Shown piece after piece: positions 26,563-34,974 of a DNA stretch of 36,323 nt. The notes under the pieces were generated by a model. It was given only the letters and a program-made list of their open reading frames with translations. It was not told the DNA's origin and searched no databases. Position 1 is the stretch's first letter. Each line of letters opens with the position of its first letter. The translations under genes were made by a program, and so were the position numbers. The stretch comes from Deltaproteobacteria bacterium (GTDB lineage Bacteria > Desulfobacterota > Binatia > JACPRU01), in the NCBI GenBank assembly GCA_016189835.1, contig JACPRU010000025.1:1-36323 (forward strand). The letters run 5' to 3'.

Positions 26563-27369
26563 ATGCTGCGCGCCGCCGCCGTCCAGATGTCCTCCGGCCC
26601 GGACAAACGGGCGAACCTCGAGAAGGCCGAAGCGCTGGTGCGCGCAGCCGCCGGCCAGGGCGCGGGGCTGGCCGTGCTGCCGGAGGTCTTCAATTGGCGG
26701 GGGCCGCGCGGCGGCGAGGCCGAGAACGCCGAGACCATCCCGGGCCCGTCGAGCGAGCGCCTGGCTGCGCTCGCCCGCGAGCTCGGCATCTACCTGCAAG
26801 CGGGCTCGATCACCGAGCGCATCGCGTCGGACCCGCGCTGTTACAACACCGCGCTGCTGTTCGGGCCGAACGGCGAGATCCTCGGCCGCTACCGCAAGAT
26901 CCACCTGTTCGACGTCGAGATCCCGGCACAGGTTTCCGCCTGCGAGTCGCAGACGCGGAAGCCCGGCACGGAGACGGTCGCGGTCGCCACGCCGATCGGC
27001 ACGATCGGTCTCTCGGTGTGCTACGACCTGCGGTTTCCCGAGCTCTACCGCAGGCTGGTGCGGGCGGGAGCGGAGATCCTCTGCATCCCCTCGGCGTTCA
27101 CGTTTCCGACCGGCGCCGCCCACTGGGAGACGCTGGTGCGCGCGCGCGCCATCGAGAATCAGTGCTACGTCGTCGCCCCCGGCCAGTTTGGCCCGAGCCC
27201 GCACGGTTACCGCAACTACGGAAACTCGATGATCGTCGATCCGTGGGGCACCGTGGTGGCCCGCGCGAGCGAAGGCGAAGGGGTGATCGTCGCCGAGATC
27301 CGCCGCGACCATCTCGAGCGAGTGCGCCAGGAGCTGCCGTGTCTCACGCACATTCGCCTCGAGTCGTGA
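26563..27369 (+). CDS. Nitrilase-superfamily amidase (Nit1/Nit2-like carbon-nitrogen hydrolase)
   Basis: A 268-residue hydrolase with the Glu-Lys-Cys triad: Glu41 (LPEVFN), Lys112 (YRKIHLFD) and Cys153 (SVCYDLRFPELYR). YRKIHLFD and CYDLRFPELYR match the Nit subgroup, which includes deaminated-glutathione amidase and omega-amidase. The former would suit an organism that makes glutathione (gshB is in this window). It lies 21 nt after cysQ, and its TGA overlaps the moeA GTG start, so it is in the same operon. The exact substrate cannot be read from sequence. Confidence 0.92.
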   Translation: MLRAAAVQMSSGPDKRANLEKAEALVRAAAGQGAGLAVLPEVFNWRGPRGGEAENAETIPGPSSERLAALARELGIYLQAGSITERIASDPRCYNTALLFGPNGEILGRYRKIHLFDVEIPAQVSACESQTRKPGTETVAVATPIGTIGLSVCYDLRFPELYRRLVRAGAEILCIPSAFTFPTGAAHWETLVRARAIENQCYVVAPGQFGPSPHGYRNYGNSMIVDPWGTVVARASEGEGVIVAEIRRDHLERVRQELPCLTHIRLES

Positions 27370-28604
27370 AGCCGTTCTTCCGCGTGCTCTCCCCGGCGCA
27401 GGCGCGCGAGGCGCTGCGGCGCTTCGGGACGCTCGCGGCCGAGCGCGTGGCGGTCGCCGAGGCGGCCGGACGCGTGCTCGCCGAACCGGTGCTCGCCGCC
27501 GACGACCTGCCGCACTTCCACCGCTCGAACATGGACGGTTACGCGGTCCGCGCCGAGGACACGTTCGGAGCCTCGGCGAGCCAGCCGCGCTATCTGCGCC
27601 TGGCGGGGACGATCGAGATGGGCGACGAGGCCGAGCAGGCGCTCGGTCGGGGAGAGACCTTTCGCATCTCCACCGGCGGCATGCTGCCGCCCGGCGCCGA
27701 CGCCGTGGTGATGATCGAGTACTGCGAGGAGCTGGTGGACGGCACGGTCGAGATGCAGCGCGGAGCCTCGCCGTGGCAGAACGTGCTGCGCATCGGCGAG
27801 GACATCCGCCGCGGCGAGCCGGTCTTTGCGGCGCGCAGGAAGCTGCGCCCCCAGGACCTCGGAGCGCTCACCGGCGTGGGAGTGACCGAGGTCTCGGTGG
27901 TGCGCCGTCCGCGCGCGGCGCTGGTCTCGACCGGCGACGAGATCGTCGCTCCGGACGTGACGCCTCGCCCGGGCCAGGTGCGCAACGTCAACCAGGTTTC
28001 GCTGGCCGCGATGATCCGCGAGGCGGGCGGCGAGCTGCGCGACCTCGGGCTGGTCGGCGACCGGGCCGAGGAGCTGCGCCGCGTGCTCGCCCGCGCGCTC
28101 GCCGAGGCCGACGTGGTGTTCCTCTCCGGCGGCAGCTCGGTCGGCACCAAGGACGTGGCGCTCGACGTGATCGCCTCGTTTCCCGACTCGGAAGTGCTGT
28201 TTCACGGCATCAGCTACGCGCCGGGCAAGCCGACGATCCTCGCGCGGGCCATGGGCCGGCCGTTGATGGGACTTCCCGGCCACCCGGTCTCGGCTCTGGT
28301 GACGTTCCGGTTGTTCGGCGCTCCGCTGCTGAAACTACTCGCGGGCGAGGCGCCCGATGCCGCGTTCGCCCACGATCGCACGACGCGGGCGACGCTCGCC
28401 CGCAACGTGCCCTCGGAGCCGGGGCGAGAGGACTACGTGCGGGTCACGCTGGAAATCTCGCCCGAGGGGCGGCGCCTGGCGCGTCCCGTGCCGGGAAAGT
28501 CGGGAGCGATCTTCTCGCTGGTTCACGCCGACGGCATGGTGCGCATCCCGCTCGAGGCCGAGGGGCTGGAAGCGGGAGAGGAAGTCGAGGTCCTGCTCTT
28601 CTAG
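27366..28604 (+). CDS. moeA: Molybdopterin molybdenumtransferase MoeA
   Basis: A 412-residue MoeA. The motifs in order are FHRSNMDGYAVRAED, TGGMLPPGADAVV, GEDIRRGE, LVSTGDEIV, LSGGSSVGTKD and MGLPGHPVSAL, then the C-terminal beta-barrel domain IV (GKSGAIFSLVHADGMVRIP). It inserts molybdate into adenylylated molybdopterin. The GTG at 27366 overlaps the nitrilase stop by 4 nt. This is a complete single-function MoeA, in contrast to the fused form at 32251. It overlaps the membrane-protein gene on the other strand by 4 nt. Confidence 0.95.
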   Translation: MKPFFRVLSPAQAREALRRFGTLAAERVAVAEAAGRVLAEPVLAADDLPHFHRSNMDGYAVRAEDTFGASASQPRYLRLAGTIEMGDEAEQALGRGETFRISTGGMLPPGADAVVMIEYCEELVDGTVEMQRGASPWQNVLRIGEDIRRGEPVFAARRKLRPQDLGALTGVGVTEVSVVRRPRAALVSTGDEIVAPDVTPRPGQVRNVNQVSLAAMIREAGGELRDLGLVGDRAEELRRVLARALAEADVVFLSGGSSVGTKDVALDVIASFPDSEVLFHGISYAPGKPTILARAMGRPLMGLPGHPVSALVTFRLFGAPLLKLLAGEAPDAAFAHDRTTRATLARNVPSEPGREDYVRVTLEISPEGRRLARPVPGKSGAIFSLVHADGMVRIPLEAEGLEAGEEVEVLLF

Positions 28605-29098
28605 TCCTCGGCGGACCCCTCCCCGGTCCACATCTCGCGCAGCGGCACGAGCACGAACGCCAGGAACGTGCCGAGCAACGCGAGCCGCGTCGGATGCTCG
28701 AGCCACACCCAGGACCGCGAGTGGTAGACGATCAACCAGGGCAGCACGATCTCGGCGAGCAGCGCCGCGAACGAGGTGACGATCACCACCAGCTTGGTGC
28801 GCTCGGCCAGGGAGCTCAAGAAGAAGATGTGGCCGAGCACCAGGAAGAAGACCGGCATGCTGAAGAGGTGAAAGTGCGCGGTCTCGAGCAGCTCGAGATA
28901 GGGCTTGCCGCCGAGCCCCGCGCTCTCCTGGCGGTAGTACTCGATCTGCGCCGCGGTGGAGATTCCCGACTTGCCGAAGGCGAAGCCGACGCAGGTGAGA
29001 AGCCCGAGCAGGGTCATGCCCAGGAACAGCGAGTAGAAGAGCCGCGCGCCGAACGGCAGACCGGACAGACGGTAGTCGCGGGTGGCGAAGATCCTCAT
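28601..29098 (-). CDS. Four-helix membrane protein of unknown function, ApbE-associated
   Basis: A 165-residue protein with four predicted membrane helices (about residues 18-42, 78-97, 102-125 and 137-156). The loop before helix 2 and the helix itself read ETAHFHLFSMPVFFLVLGH, so His75, His77 and His90 lie near the membrane, with His126 and His135 around helix 4. Paired His in helices can ligate haem, but no known haem family is recognised. The ATG overlaps the ApbE-fusion TGA (ATGA), so it is the third gene of the porin/flavin-transferase operon. A membrane electron donor for the flavoprotein is the natural guess. Confidence 0.8.
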   Translation of the reverse strand: MRIFATRDYRLSGLPFGARLFYSLFLGMTLLGLLTCVGFAFGKSGISTAAQIEYYRQESAGLGGKPYLELLETAHFHLFSMPVFFLVLGHIFFLSSLAERTKLVVIVTSFAALLAEIVLPWLIVYHSRSWVWLEHPTRLALLGTFLAFVLVPLREMWTGEGSAED

Positions 29099-30609
29099 GA
29101 CCCCTCGAAGACCAGCGCCGAGACCGACGGCCGGGCGGCCATCGCCCGGCGGGCGAGCGCGGGGTCGACGAGCAGCGCCTTGCTCCAGGCCTCGGCCTCG
29201 GTGGCGGTCGGCGCCAGCACCGTCGCCTGCGCCGAGCGCTCGAGCGCCCGGCCGGTTCGAGGATCGACGATGTGCCCGATGGGGCGGCCTGCCACGCGCT
29301 CGACTTTCCCCAGACTGCCCGAGGTGGACAGGGCCATATCGCGCAAAACCAGCGGGCCGTCGAGGGCCGAGCCCCGGCGGACCCACACCGGCCAACCGGA
29401 TTCCCCGGCCGGCGGACCAAGCGCCGCGATGCTCGAGCCGCCGAAATTGACGAGCGCGCTGCGTGCGCCCGAGCGGCGCAGCACCTCGACCATGCGGTCG
29501 ACGGCGTAGCCCTTGCCGATGCCGCCGAGCTCGAGCGACGTCCGCCCCGCCAGCTCGATCTCGTCGGGCGGGCGAAGCCGAATCCTCTCGAAGCCGACGA
29601 GCCGACGAGCGGCGGCGATCTCCGCCGCCGACGGCCAGCGGCCGTCCCGTGCGGCTCGTCGCCACATCCGCAACAGCGGCGACACCGTGACGTCGAACGT
29701 TCCCGCACTCGCCGCGGACAGCTGCGTCGAACGCTCGACGACGCGGAAGAGATCGCGCGGCACGCGCTGCGGGCCGGCTCCGGCACGGCGATTCAGCTCG
29801 CTGAGCGCGCTGTCGCTGCGAAAGGAGCTGAGCTCGGCATCGAGCCGGCGCGATTCGGCGACCGCTCGACGGATCCAGGCCCGTCCGGCCTCCTCGCTCG
29901 ATGCTTCGAGAGTGATCTCGAGCATCGTACCCATGACGTAGTGGGCTTCGCGCACGCGCGCCACGTGCCCCTCCCCGCGCTGCGCCGCCGCGGGAGAGGG
30001 AGGCTGCGGATCGGGCTCCGTCGCCGTGTCGCCGAGCACCTCGAGCACGGCGATCGCCTTCTTCACGGCGCGGCCGACCGCGCGCGCGGAGAGCGTCGCC
30101 CCGGTGATGTTCTGAATGTCGCGCGAGGGAAGCAGCGGATCGCCCTCCCCCTTGCCCCGATACTGATCGAGGAAGCGCCGGCTGCGGATCTCGCCGCCGT
30201 AGGCCTCGCGATAGACCATCACCGCGACCCCCGCCACGCGCCCCTGCGGATCGACGCCGATCACCAACGTGATCGCCCGGTGTTTGCCGATCTCCTCGAC
30301 TTCGACGGCGCGGCCGAGCCGGCGGTCGCCGGCGAAGGCGGTCGCCACCTCGTAGCCCTGCTCCCAGACCGAAGGCTTCAGGCTGCCGAGCCGCTGCGCG
30401 ACCCGCTCGCGCAACTCGGCCGTGGAGGCGACCTGCCGCCGTGCGAAGCGGTCCGCTTCGGGGAAGACCGCGCGCGGCGCTTCGGCCGCGCTCAGGTACA
30501 CCTGATCGGCGACCGCGGGGGCGGCGGTGCCGCAGAGCAGCACCGCCCCCAGCAGCCAAGCCCTAGAAGCCGAATGCCGCCCCGAGCACGACCGCGTGTG
30601 CCTTGTCAT
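29095..30609 (-). CDS. apbE: FMN-binding domain fused to FAD:protein FMN transferase (ApbE)
   Basis: A 504-residue envelope protein. After a signal peptide (residues 1 to ~35, LLGAVLLCGTAAPAVA), residues ~80-190 form an FMN_bind domain with the flavinylation motif ITGATLS (Thr172 as likely FMN acceptor). Residues ~215-504 form an ApbE domain: SSFRSDSALSELN, GTFDVTVSPLLRMW, ELGGIGKGYAVD and GHIVDPRTG. ApbE transfers FMN from FAD to a Thr of such domains. At the usual metal-site motif ADAxxT this protein has AEAWSK, and Asp becomes Glu in ELGGIGKG, so activity may be altered. It follows the porin gene with a 47-nt coding overlap. Confidence 0.92.
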   Translation of the reverse strand: MTRHTRSCSGRHSASRAWLLGAVLLCGTAAPAVADQVYLSAAEAPRAVFPEADRFARRQVASTAELRERVAQRLGSLKPSVWEQGYEVATAFAGDRRLGRAVEVEEIGKHRAITLVIGVDPQGRVAGVAVMVYREAYGGEIRSRRFLDQYRGKGEGDPLLPSRDIQNITGATLSARAVGRAVKKAIAVLEVLGDTATEPDPQPPSPAAAQRGEGHVARVREAHYVMGTMLEITLEASSEEAGRAWIRRAVAESRRLDAELSSFRSDSALSELNRRAGAGPQRVPRDLFRVVERSTQLSAASAGTFDVTVSPLLRMWRRAARDGRWPSAAEIAAARRLVGFERIRLRPPDEIELAGRTSLELGGIGKGYAVDRMVEVLRRSGARSALVNFGGSSIAALGPPAGESGWPVWVRRGSALDGPLVLRDMALSTSGSLGKVERVAGRPIGHIVDPRTGRALERSAQATVLAPTATEAEAWSKALLVDPALARRAMAARPSVSALVFEGS

Positions 30610-32113
30610 CGTCCGAGTCCAGAAAATTCGTCACTGCCGCGAGGCTCCCCTGGTCGGCGCGCGTGAACTCGTAGGCGAGCTGGAACGCCACCAGCGGCAC
30701 CGGACGGTACGATCCCCCGATGCTGATCCGATCGACGCGTTGGTCCGCCTTTGCGAGTGCGGTGACCGCTCCTTCCTGGAACGCCAGCGTCTCGATGAGC
30801 CCGTCGACCCACACCTGCTCCCAGCGGGCGACGGCGGTCAGCACCGGATCGTCGAACGCCCCTCCGAAGAGGCCCTTCAGCCACTCCGGCCGGAAGCGCC
30901 AGCGCGGCTCCAACCAGTAGCCGCGTCTGCGCTCGGCCAGGCTGTCGAGCTCGAACTCGATCTCGGCCTCGAAGGTCGGGCTCGTCTCGGCCGGGTTGGC
31001 GGCCGACACGTCGCGCGCCGTGCGGGCGAAGGCGGTCGCCACCCGATCGACGTCCCCGAAGTCCGCAAGCACGAACTCGCCTTCGAGCTCGAAGGGGCCC
31101 CAGATCGAGAGCCCGTCGACGCCGAACGCCCGGATCGATTCGCTGGGCAAGAAGTCAGGCGTGTAACGGCCGTAGTAGAACGAGCCGGCGATCTCCTGGC
31201 CGAGCATCGGCGAGAACGCCAGACGGCCGGTGACCGCCTTGTCGCTCTTCACGTCGGCGCCGAACGTGCCGGTCTGCGCGGTGAACTCGGCCTCGAGCTC
31301 CAGCTTGTCGCGCCGGGGATCGCGGGTCTGAATGATCTCCTCGACCTCGGGCTCCAGGGTCGCGCCGTTGACCACGTAGAGGCGATAGTTCGCGGCCGCA
31401 CTCCGCCCGAGCTCGAGGTCGCCCGTCAGCCCGACACCGAGCTCGTCCCACGCCGCCTTGACCGGCAGCACCGGCGCGCCGCGGTCCACCAGCGAACGGC
31501 GAGGGAGATCCCAACGGTTGTCGTCGTGGTTGATGTTGAAGCGGCCGAGCGGCACGAGCAGGCCGCCGACCTGAAATCGCGCAAGGTCCGACAGCGCCCA
31601 CTCGAAGTACGCCTGCTCCATGGAGATCTCCGACTGGTTCGTGCCCTCGATCTCCTGCTCGACCTTGAGACCCCCGTCCGCGACCTCCACGCCGCGCTCG
31701 AGCTCGAGCTTGCGGAAGCGCTCAAACTCGAGCTCCAGGTAGAAGCGCATCTTCGGCGCGATCGCGGCATCGGCGGTCAGCACGAAACGACGGAACGTGA
31801 AGGTCTCGTGGGTGTCGTCCGCCGAGTTCGACTCGAAGCGAACCGAGCCATAGCCGCCCAGCGTGACCCGCCGGGCGATGTCCCCCAGCGCTTCTCCCGC
31901 CTGGGCGGCGGTCGGCGCCGCCGGCACGGGCTTCTTCTCCGCCGGAGTCTCGCCCTTGAGCTCGCGGAGCTCTTCTTGGAGCTCCTGCATCGTCCGCTCG
32001 ATTCGCTCGATCTTCTGGTCGCGGGTCTCCGCGCCCCGCGCCGTCTCGATCGCGCCGCCGATTCCGAGCGCCGTGGCAGCCACGAGCAGAGCGCCGATTC
32101 TCGCTGTCTTCAT
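30563..32113 (-). CDS. Outer-membrane porin (phosphate-selective porin O/P-like)
   Basis: A 516-residue beta-barrel protein. The signal peptide ends near ARGA (residue ~27). A short coiled coil (about residues 29-53, KIERIERTMQELQEELREL) and a Pro/Ala linker lead into the barrel, which has alternating strands such as TLGGYGSVRFESN and a final aromatic residue (VVLGAAFGF), as expected for Bam-dependent insertion. The coiled-coil-plus-barrel plan matches OprO/OprP-like and related porins. Start at 32113 follows AAGGAG. A Fur box and -35 TTGACA precede it, so iron-repressed expression is likely. It is the first gene of the operon with the ApbE fusion and the membrane protein. Confidence 0.88.
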   Translation of the reverse strand: MKTARIGALLVAATALGIGGAIETARGAETRDQKIERIERTMQELQEELRELKGETPAEKKPVPAAPTAAQAGEALGDIARRVTLGGYGSVRFESNSADDTHETFTFRRFVLTADAAIAPKMRFYLELEFERFRKLELERGVEVADGGLKVEQEIEGTNQSEISMEQAYFEWALSDLARFQVGGLLVPLGRFNINHDDNRWDLPRRSLVDRGAPVLPVKAAWDELGVGLTGDLELGRSAAANYRLYVVNGATLEPEVEEIIQTRDPRRDKLELEAEFTAQTGTFGADVKSDKAVTGRLAFSPMLGQEIAGSFYYGRYTPDFLPSESIRAFGVDGLSIWGPFELEGEFVLADFGDVDRVATAFARTARDVSAANPAETSPTFEAEIEFELDSLAERRRGYWLEPRWRFRPEWLKGLFGGAFDDPVLTAVARWEQVWVDGLIETLAFQEGAVTALAKADQRVDRISIGGSYRPVPLVAFQLAYEFTRADQGSLAAVTNFLDSDDDKAHAVVLGAAFGF

Positions 32114-32134
32114 TTCCTCGTCTCCTTCGTAGAT

Positions 32135-32153
32135 GAAAATGAGAATGATTTTC
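32135..32153 (-). promoter_or_regulatory. Fur box upstream of the porin-apbE operon
   Basis: The 19-mer GAAAATGAGAATGATTTTC (plus-strand reading) matches 15 of 19 positions of the E. coli Fur consensus palindrome, in DNA that is otherwise about 70% GC. It lies 21 bp before the porin start and covers the predicted transcription start, the usual place for Fur repression by Fe2+. Confidence 0.85.
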
Positions 32154-32156
32154 AAT

Positions 32157-32186
32157 CTCCTATGAGGTCCGGCACAGCTTTGTCAA
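32157..32186 (-). promoter_or_regulatory. Promoter of the porin-apbE-membrane protein operon
   Basis: On the minus strand a perfect -35 TTGACA (32181-32186) is followed after 18 nt by TAGGAG (32157-32162), a weak -10 box. Transcription would start near 32150, inside the Fur box. Confidence 0.55.
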
Positions 32187-32250
32187 GCGGGGCTCGAGAA
32201 CCGGGCCTCGAGGAGTGGTGCATGGAAGTCGCGCGGCGGCCCGGCTATGA

Positions 32251-34176
32251 ATGCGGAGGATGCGCAAGCGCTACCTGAAGCGGAGAAGCCTCGAGGAGGC
32301 GCGCCGCCTGTTGTTCGACCGGCTGCCGATGGGTCCGCTCCGCGTCGAGAGCACGCCGGCCGAGCACGCCCTCGGCCGCGTCACTGCGGCCCCGGTGACC
32401 GCCTCGCTGTCCGCGCCCCACTATCACGGCGCGGCGATGGACGGCATCGCCGTGCGCGCGGAGGACACGTTCGGGGCCACCGAGTTCCAGCCGCGCGTGC
32501 TCGAGCACGGCGCCGGCGAAGGCCGCTACGTCCCCGTCGACACGGGCTCGGCCCTGCCCCACTGGGCGAACGCGGTCGTCATGATCGAGCGCGTCTTCGC
32601 GATCGACGAGTCGCGCGTGGAGGTGCGGGAGGCGGCCGCGCCCTGGCAGCACGTCCGCCTGGTCGGCGAAGACGTGGTCGCCACCGAGCCCATCCTGCAG
32701 CGCGGCCACCGCGTCCGGCCCCCGGACATCGGGGCGCTGCTGGCCGCGGGCGTCCAGCAGGTCTCCGTCGCCGCCCGGCCGCGGGTGGCGATCCTGCCGA
32801 CCGGCTCGGAGCTCGTCGAGCCCGGGGCCGCGGCCGAGCCGGGGCGGGTGATCGAGTTCAATTCGCGAATGCTCGCCGCCTACTTGCAGGAGTGGGGCGC
32901 CGAGCCGCATCGCCTGCCCGCCGTGGCGGACGACCTCGAGGCCATCCGCTCGCGCATCGCCGGCGCGCTGGCCGATCACGACGCCGTGCTGGTCATCGCC
33001 GGGTCTTCGGCCGGCGATCACGATTTCACCCTGGCGGCCGTCGCGGCGCTCGCCGAAGTGATCGCGCACGGCGTGGACGTCATGCCGGGCAAGCCGGCGA
33101 TCCTCGCCGTCACCCGCGACGGAAAGCCCGTGGTCGGGATCCCGGGCTATCCGGTGTCGGCGGTGGTCATCGCCCACGAGTTCGTTCGCCGGCTCGTCGC
33201 CCGCGCGCTCGGCGTCGCGGCGGCCGAGCCCGAGCGGGTGGCGGCGGTGACTCCGCGCAAGATCCCCTCCCGCCTCGGCCTGGAGGAGATCGTCCGGGTG
33301 ACCCTCGGCCGAGTCGGCGGCCGCCTGGTCGCCACCCCGCTCGGCCGCGGCGCGGGAGTGATCACCACCATGGTCAAGGCCGACGGGATCCTGCGCATTC
33401 CCGCCAACGTCGAGGGACTGAACGCCGGCGAGGCGGTGCAGATCGAGCTGCTGCGCCGCCGCGAGGAGATCGAGAGCACGATCCTGGCGAGCGGCAGCCA
33501 CGACCTCTCGCTCTCGCTGCTCGAGGACTGCCTGAAGCGCCGCGAGCCGGCGGCGCGAATCTCCGCCGCCAACGTCGGATCGATCGCCGGCCTGGTCGCG
33601 CTCGGCCGCGGCGAGGCGCACTTGGCGGGTTGCCACTTGCTCGATCCCGCCAGCGGCGACTACAACCTCGCCGACGTCCGACGACTGCTCCCCGCGGGCG
33701 CGGTGCGCGTCGTCAACCTGGTGCGGCGTCGCCAGGGACTGATCGTCGCCGCGGGCAACCCCAGGCGCATCACGCGGCTCGAAGACCTGGTTCGTCCGGA
33801 CGTGCGTTACGTCAACCGCCAGCCGGGCGCCGGAACGCGGGTCCTACTCGATTTTCGCCTCGCCCGGCTCGGCCTTTCCGCCGCCGACGTGCGCGGTTAC
33901 GAGCGCGAGGAGTTCACCCACATGGGCGTCGCGGTGGCGGTGAAGAGCGGCATCGCCGATGCCGGTCTCGGTATCCAGCAGGCCGCCGCGGCACTCGGCC
34001 TCGACTTCGTTCCGATCGACACCGAGGACTACGACCTGGTGCTGCTCGAGGAGTTCGCCGCCGGCGCGCTCGGCCGACTGCTGATCGACACCATCCGCTC
34101 GGCGGATTTCGCCGCCGCCGTGAGCACGCTCGCCGGCTACGACACCTCGCGCAGCGGCACGCTCAAGGCGCTCTGA
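32251..34176 (+). CDS. MoeA fused to a C-terminal periplasmic-binding-like (PBP_like_1) domain
   Basis: A 641-residue fusion. Residues ~12-415 are MoeA-like: YHGAAMDGIAVRAEDTFGA, VGEDVVATEP, ILPTGSELVEPG, IAGSSAGDHDF, GIPGYPVSAV and the domain IV segment GVITTMVKADGILRIP. Residues ~430-640 form a substrate-binding domain like those of LysR or ModE-type sensors (LASGSHDLSLSLLEDCL, EAHLAGCHLLDPASGDYN, VNRQPGAGTRVLLDF, HMGVAVAVKSGIADAGLGI). Such fusions are annotated as molybdopterin biosynthesis proteins; the C-terminal domain probably senses molybdate or tungstate or a cofactor precursor. ATG at 32251 is used; ATG at 32260 is possible. It diverges from the Fur-regulated porin gene. Confidence 0.92.
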   Translation: MRRMRKRYLKRRSLEEARRLLFDRLPMGPLRVESTPAEHALGRVTAAPVTASLSAPHYHGAAMDGIAVRAEDTFGATEFQPRVLEHGAGEGRYVPVDTGSALPHWANAVVMIERVFAIDESRVEVREAAAPWQHVRLVGEDVVATEPILQRGHRVRPPDIGALLAAGVQQVSVAARPRVAILPTGSELVEPGAAAEPGRVIEFNSRMLAAYLQEWGAEPHRLPAVADDLEAIRSRIAGALADHDAVLVIAGSSAGDHDFTLAAVAALAEVIAHGVDVMPGKPAILAVTRDGKPVVGIPGYPVSAVVIAHEFVRRLVARALGVAAAEPERVAAVTPRKIPSRLGLEEIVRVTLGRVGGRLVATPLGRGAGVITTMVKADGILRIPANVEGLNAGEAVQIELLRRREEIESTILASGSHDLSLSLLEDCLKRREPAARISAANVGSIAGLVALGRGEAHLAGCHLLDPASGDYNLADVRRLLPAGAVRVVNLVRRRQGLIVAAGNPRRITRLEDLVRPDVRYVNRQPGAGTRVLLDFRLARLGLSAADVRGYEREEFTHMGVAVAVKSGIADAGLGIQQAAAALGLDFVPIDTEDYDLVLLEEFAAGALGRLLIDTIRSADFAAAVSTLAGYDTSRSGTLKAL

Positions 34177-34188
34177 GCGCGCCGCGGC

Positions 34189-34970
34189 TCAGGCCTCGCG
34201 GCCGCGGACGCGCTGCCCCGCCCCCGCCCGTTCCATCTCGGCGACGATCTCGCGCGCCGCGGCCTGCGGGTCCTTGGCGTCGCGAATCGGTTTGCCGACC
34301 ACGATGTAATCGGCGCCCGCGAGGATCGCCTGCTCCGGGGTGAGCACGCGCTTCTGATCGTCCCAACCGGACTTCGCCATGCGCACCCCGGGGGTGACGA
34401 TCAGGAAGCCGCGGCCGCACTCGCGGCGAATGCGGCCGATCTCCAGCGGCGAGGCCACCACCCCGTCCATCGAGGCCTCGTGGGCGAGCCGAGCGAGGCG
34501 AACGACCTGGCTTTCGACGCCGGCCTGGACGCCGACCCGGCGCAGGTCCTCGCGGGTCAGGCTGGTGAGCACCGTCACGGCGAGGATCTTCGGGCGCCGC
34601 AGCTGCTCGTTGCGGCATACGCGGTTCACCTCGGTGACGGTCTGCTGCATCATCGCCAGGCTGCCCGAAGCGTGAAGATCGAACATCCGCACGCCCATGC
34701 GCGTGGCCTCGGCGGCGGCCTTGGCGACGGTGCGCGGAATGTCGTGAAACTTGAGGTCGAGGAACACCTCGCCGCCGCGATCGCGAACCATGCGCACGAC
34801 CGGGGGGCCGGCGTGGAGGAAGAGCTGTTTGCCGATCTTGAACAGGCCGATCTCGCGCGCGAGCGTGCGCACGAGCTGCTCCGCCTCGCGCAGCGACCCG
34901 ACGTCGAGCGCGAAGATCAAGCGGCTCTTCGCGCCGCCCTGGCGGAACCCGCTGAACGGCCAGCCGAGCG

Positions 34971-34974
<4 letters not shown>
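34189..34974 (-). CDS. pyrF: Orotidine 5'-phosphate decarboxylase
   Basis: A 261-residue TIM-barrel enzyme that makes UMP from OMP. The catalytic residues are present: Asp24 (FALDVGS), Lys46 (LFKIGKQLF) and the Asp73-Lys75-Asp78 set (DLKFHDIPRTV). The C-terminal phosphate loop reads TPGVR and GADYIVVGKPI. An N-terminal extension of about 15 residues precedes the first strand. The ATG overlaps the proS stop as ATGA, so translation is coupled. The tail ends in a basic RVRGREA. It faces the MoeA fusion with a 12-bp gap. Confidence 0.95.

Noticed and set aside
32190-32215. Two CTCGAG palindromes in the porin/MoeA-fusion intergenic region
   Set aside because: Six-base palindromes of this composition are expected by chance in 70% GC DNA and show no consistent spacing to either promoter.
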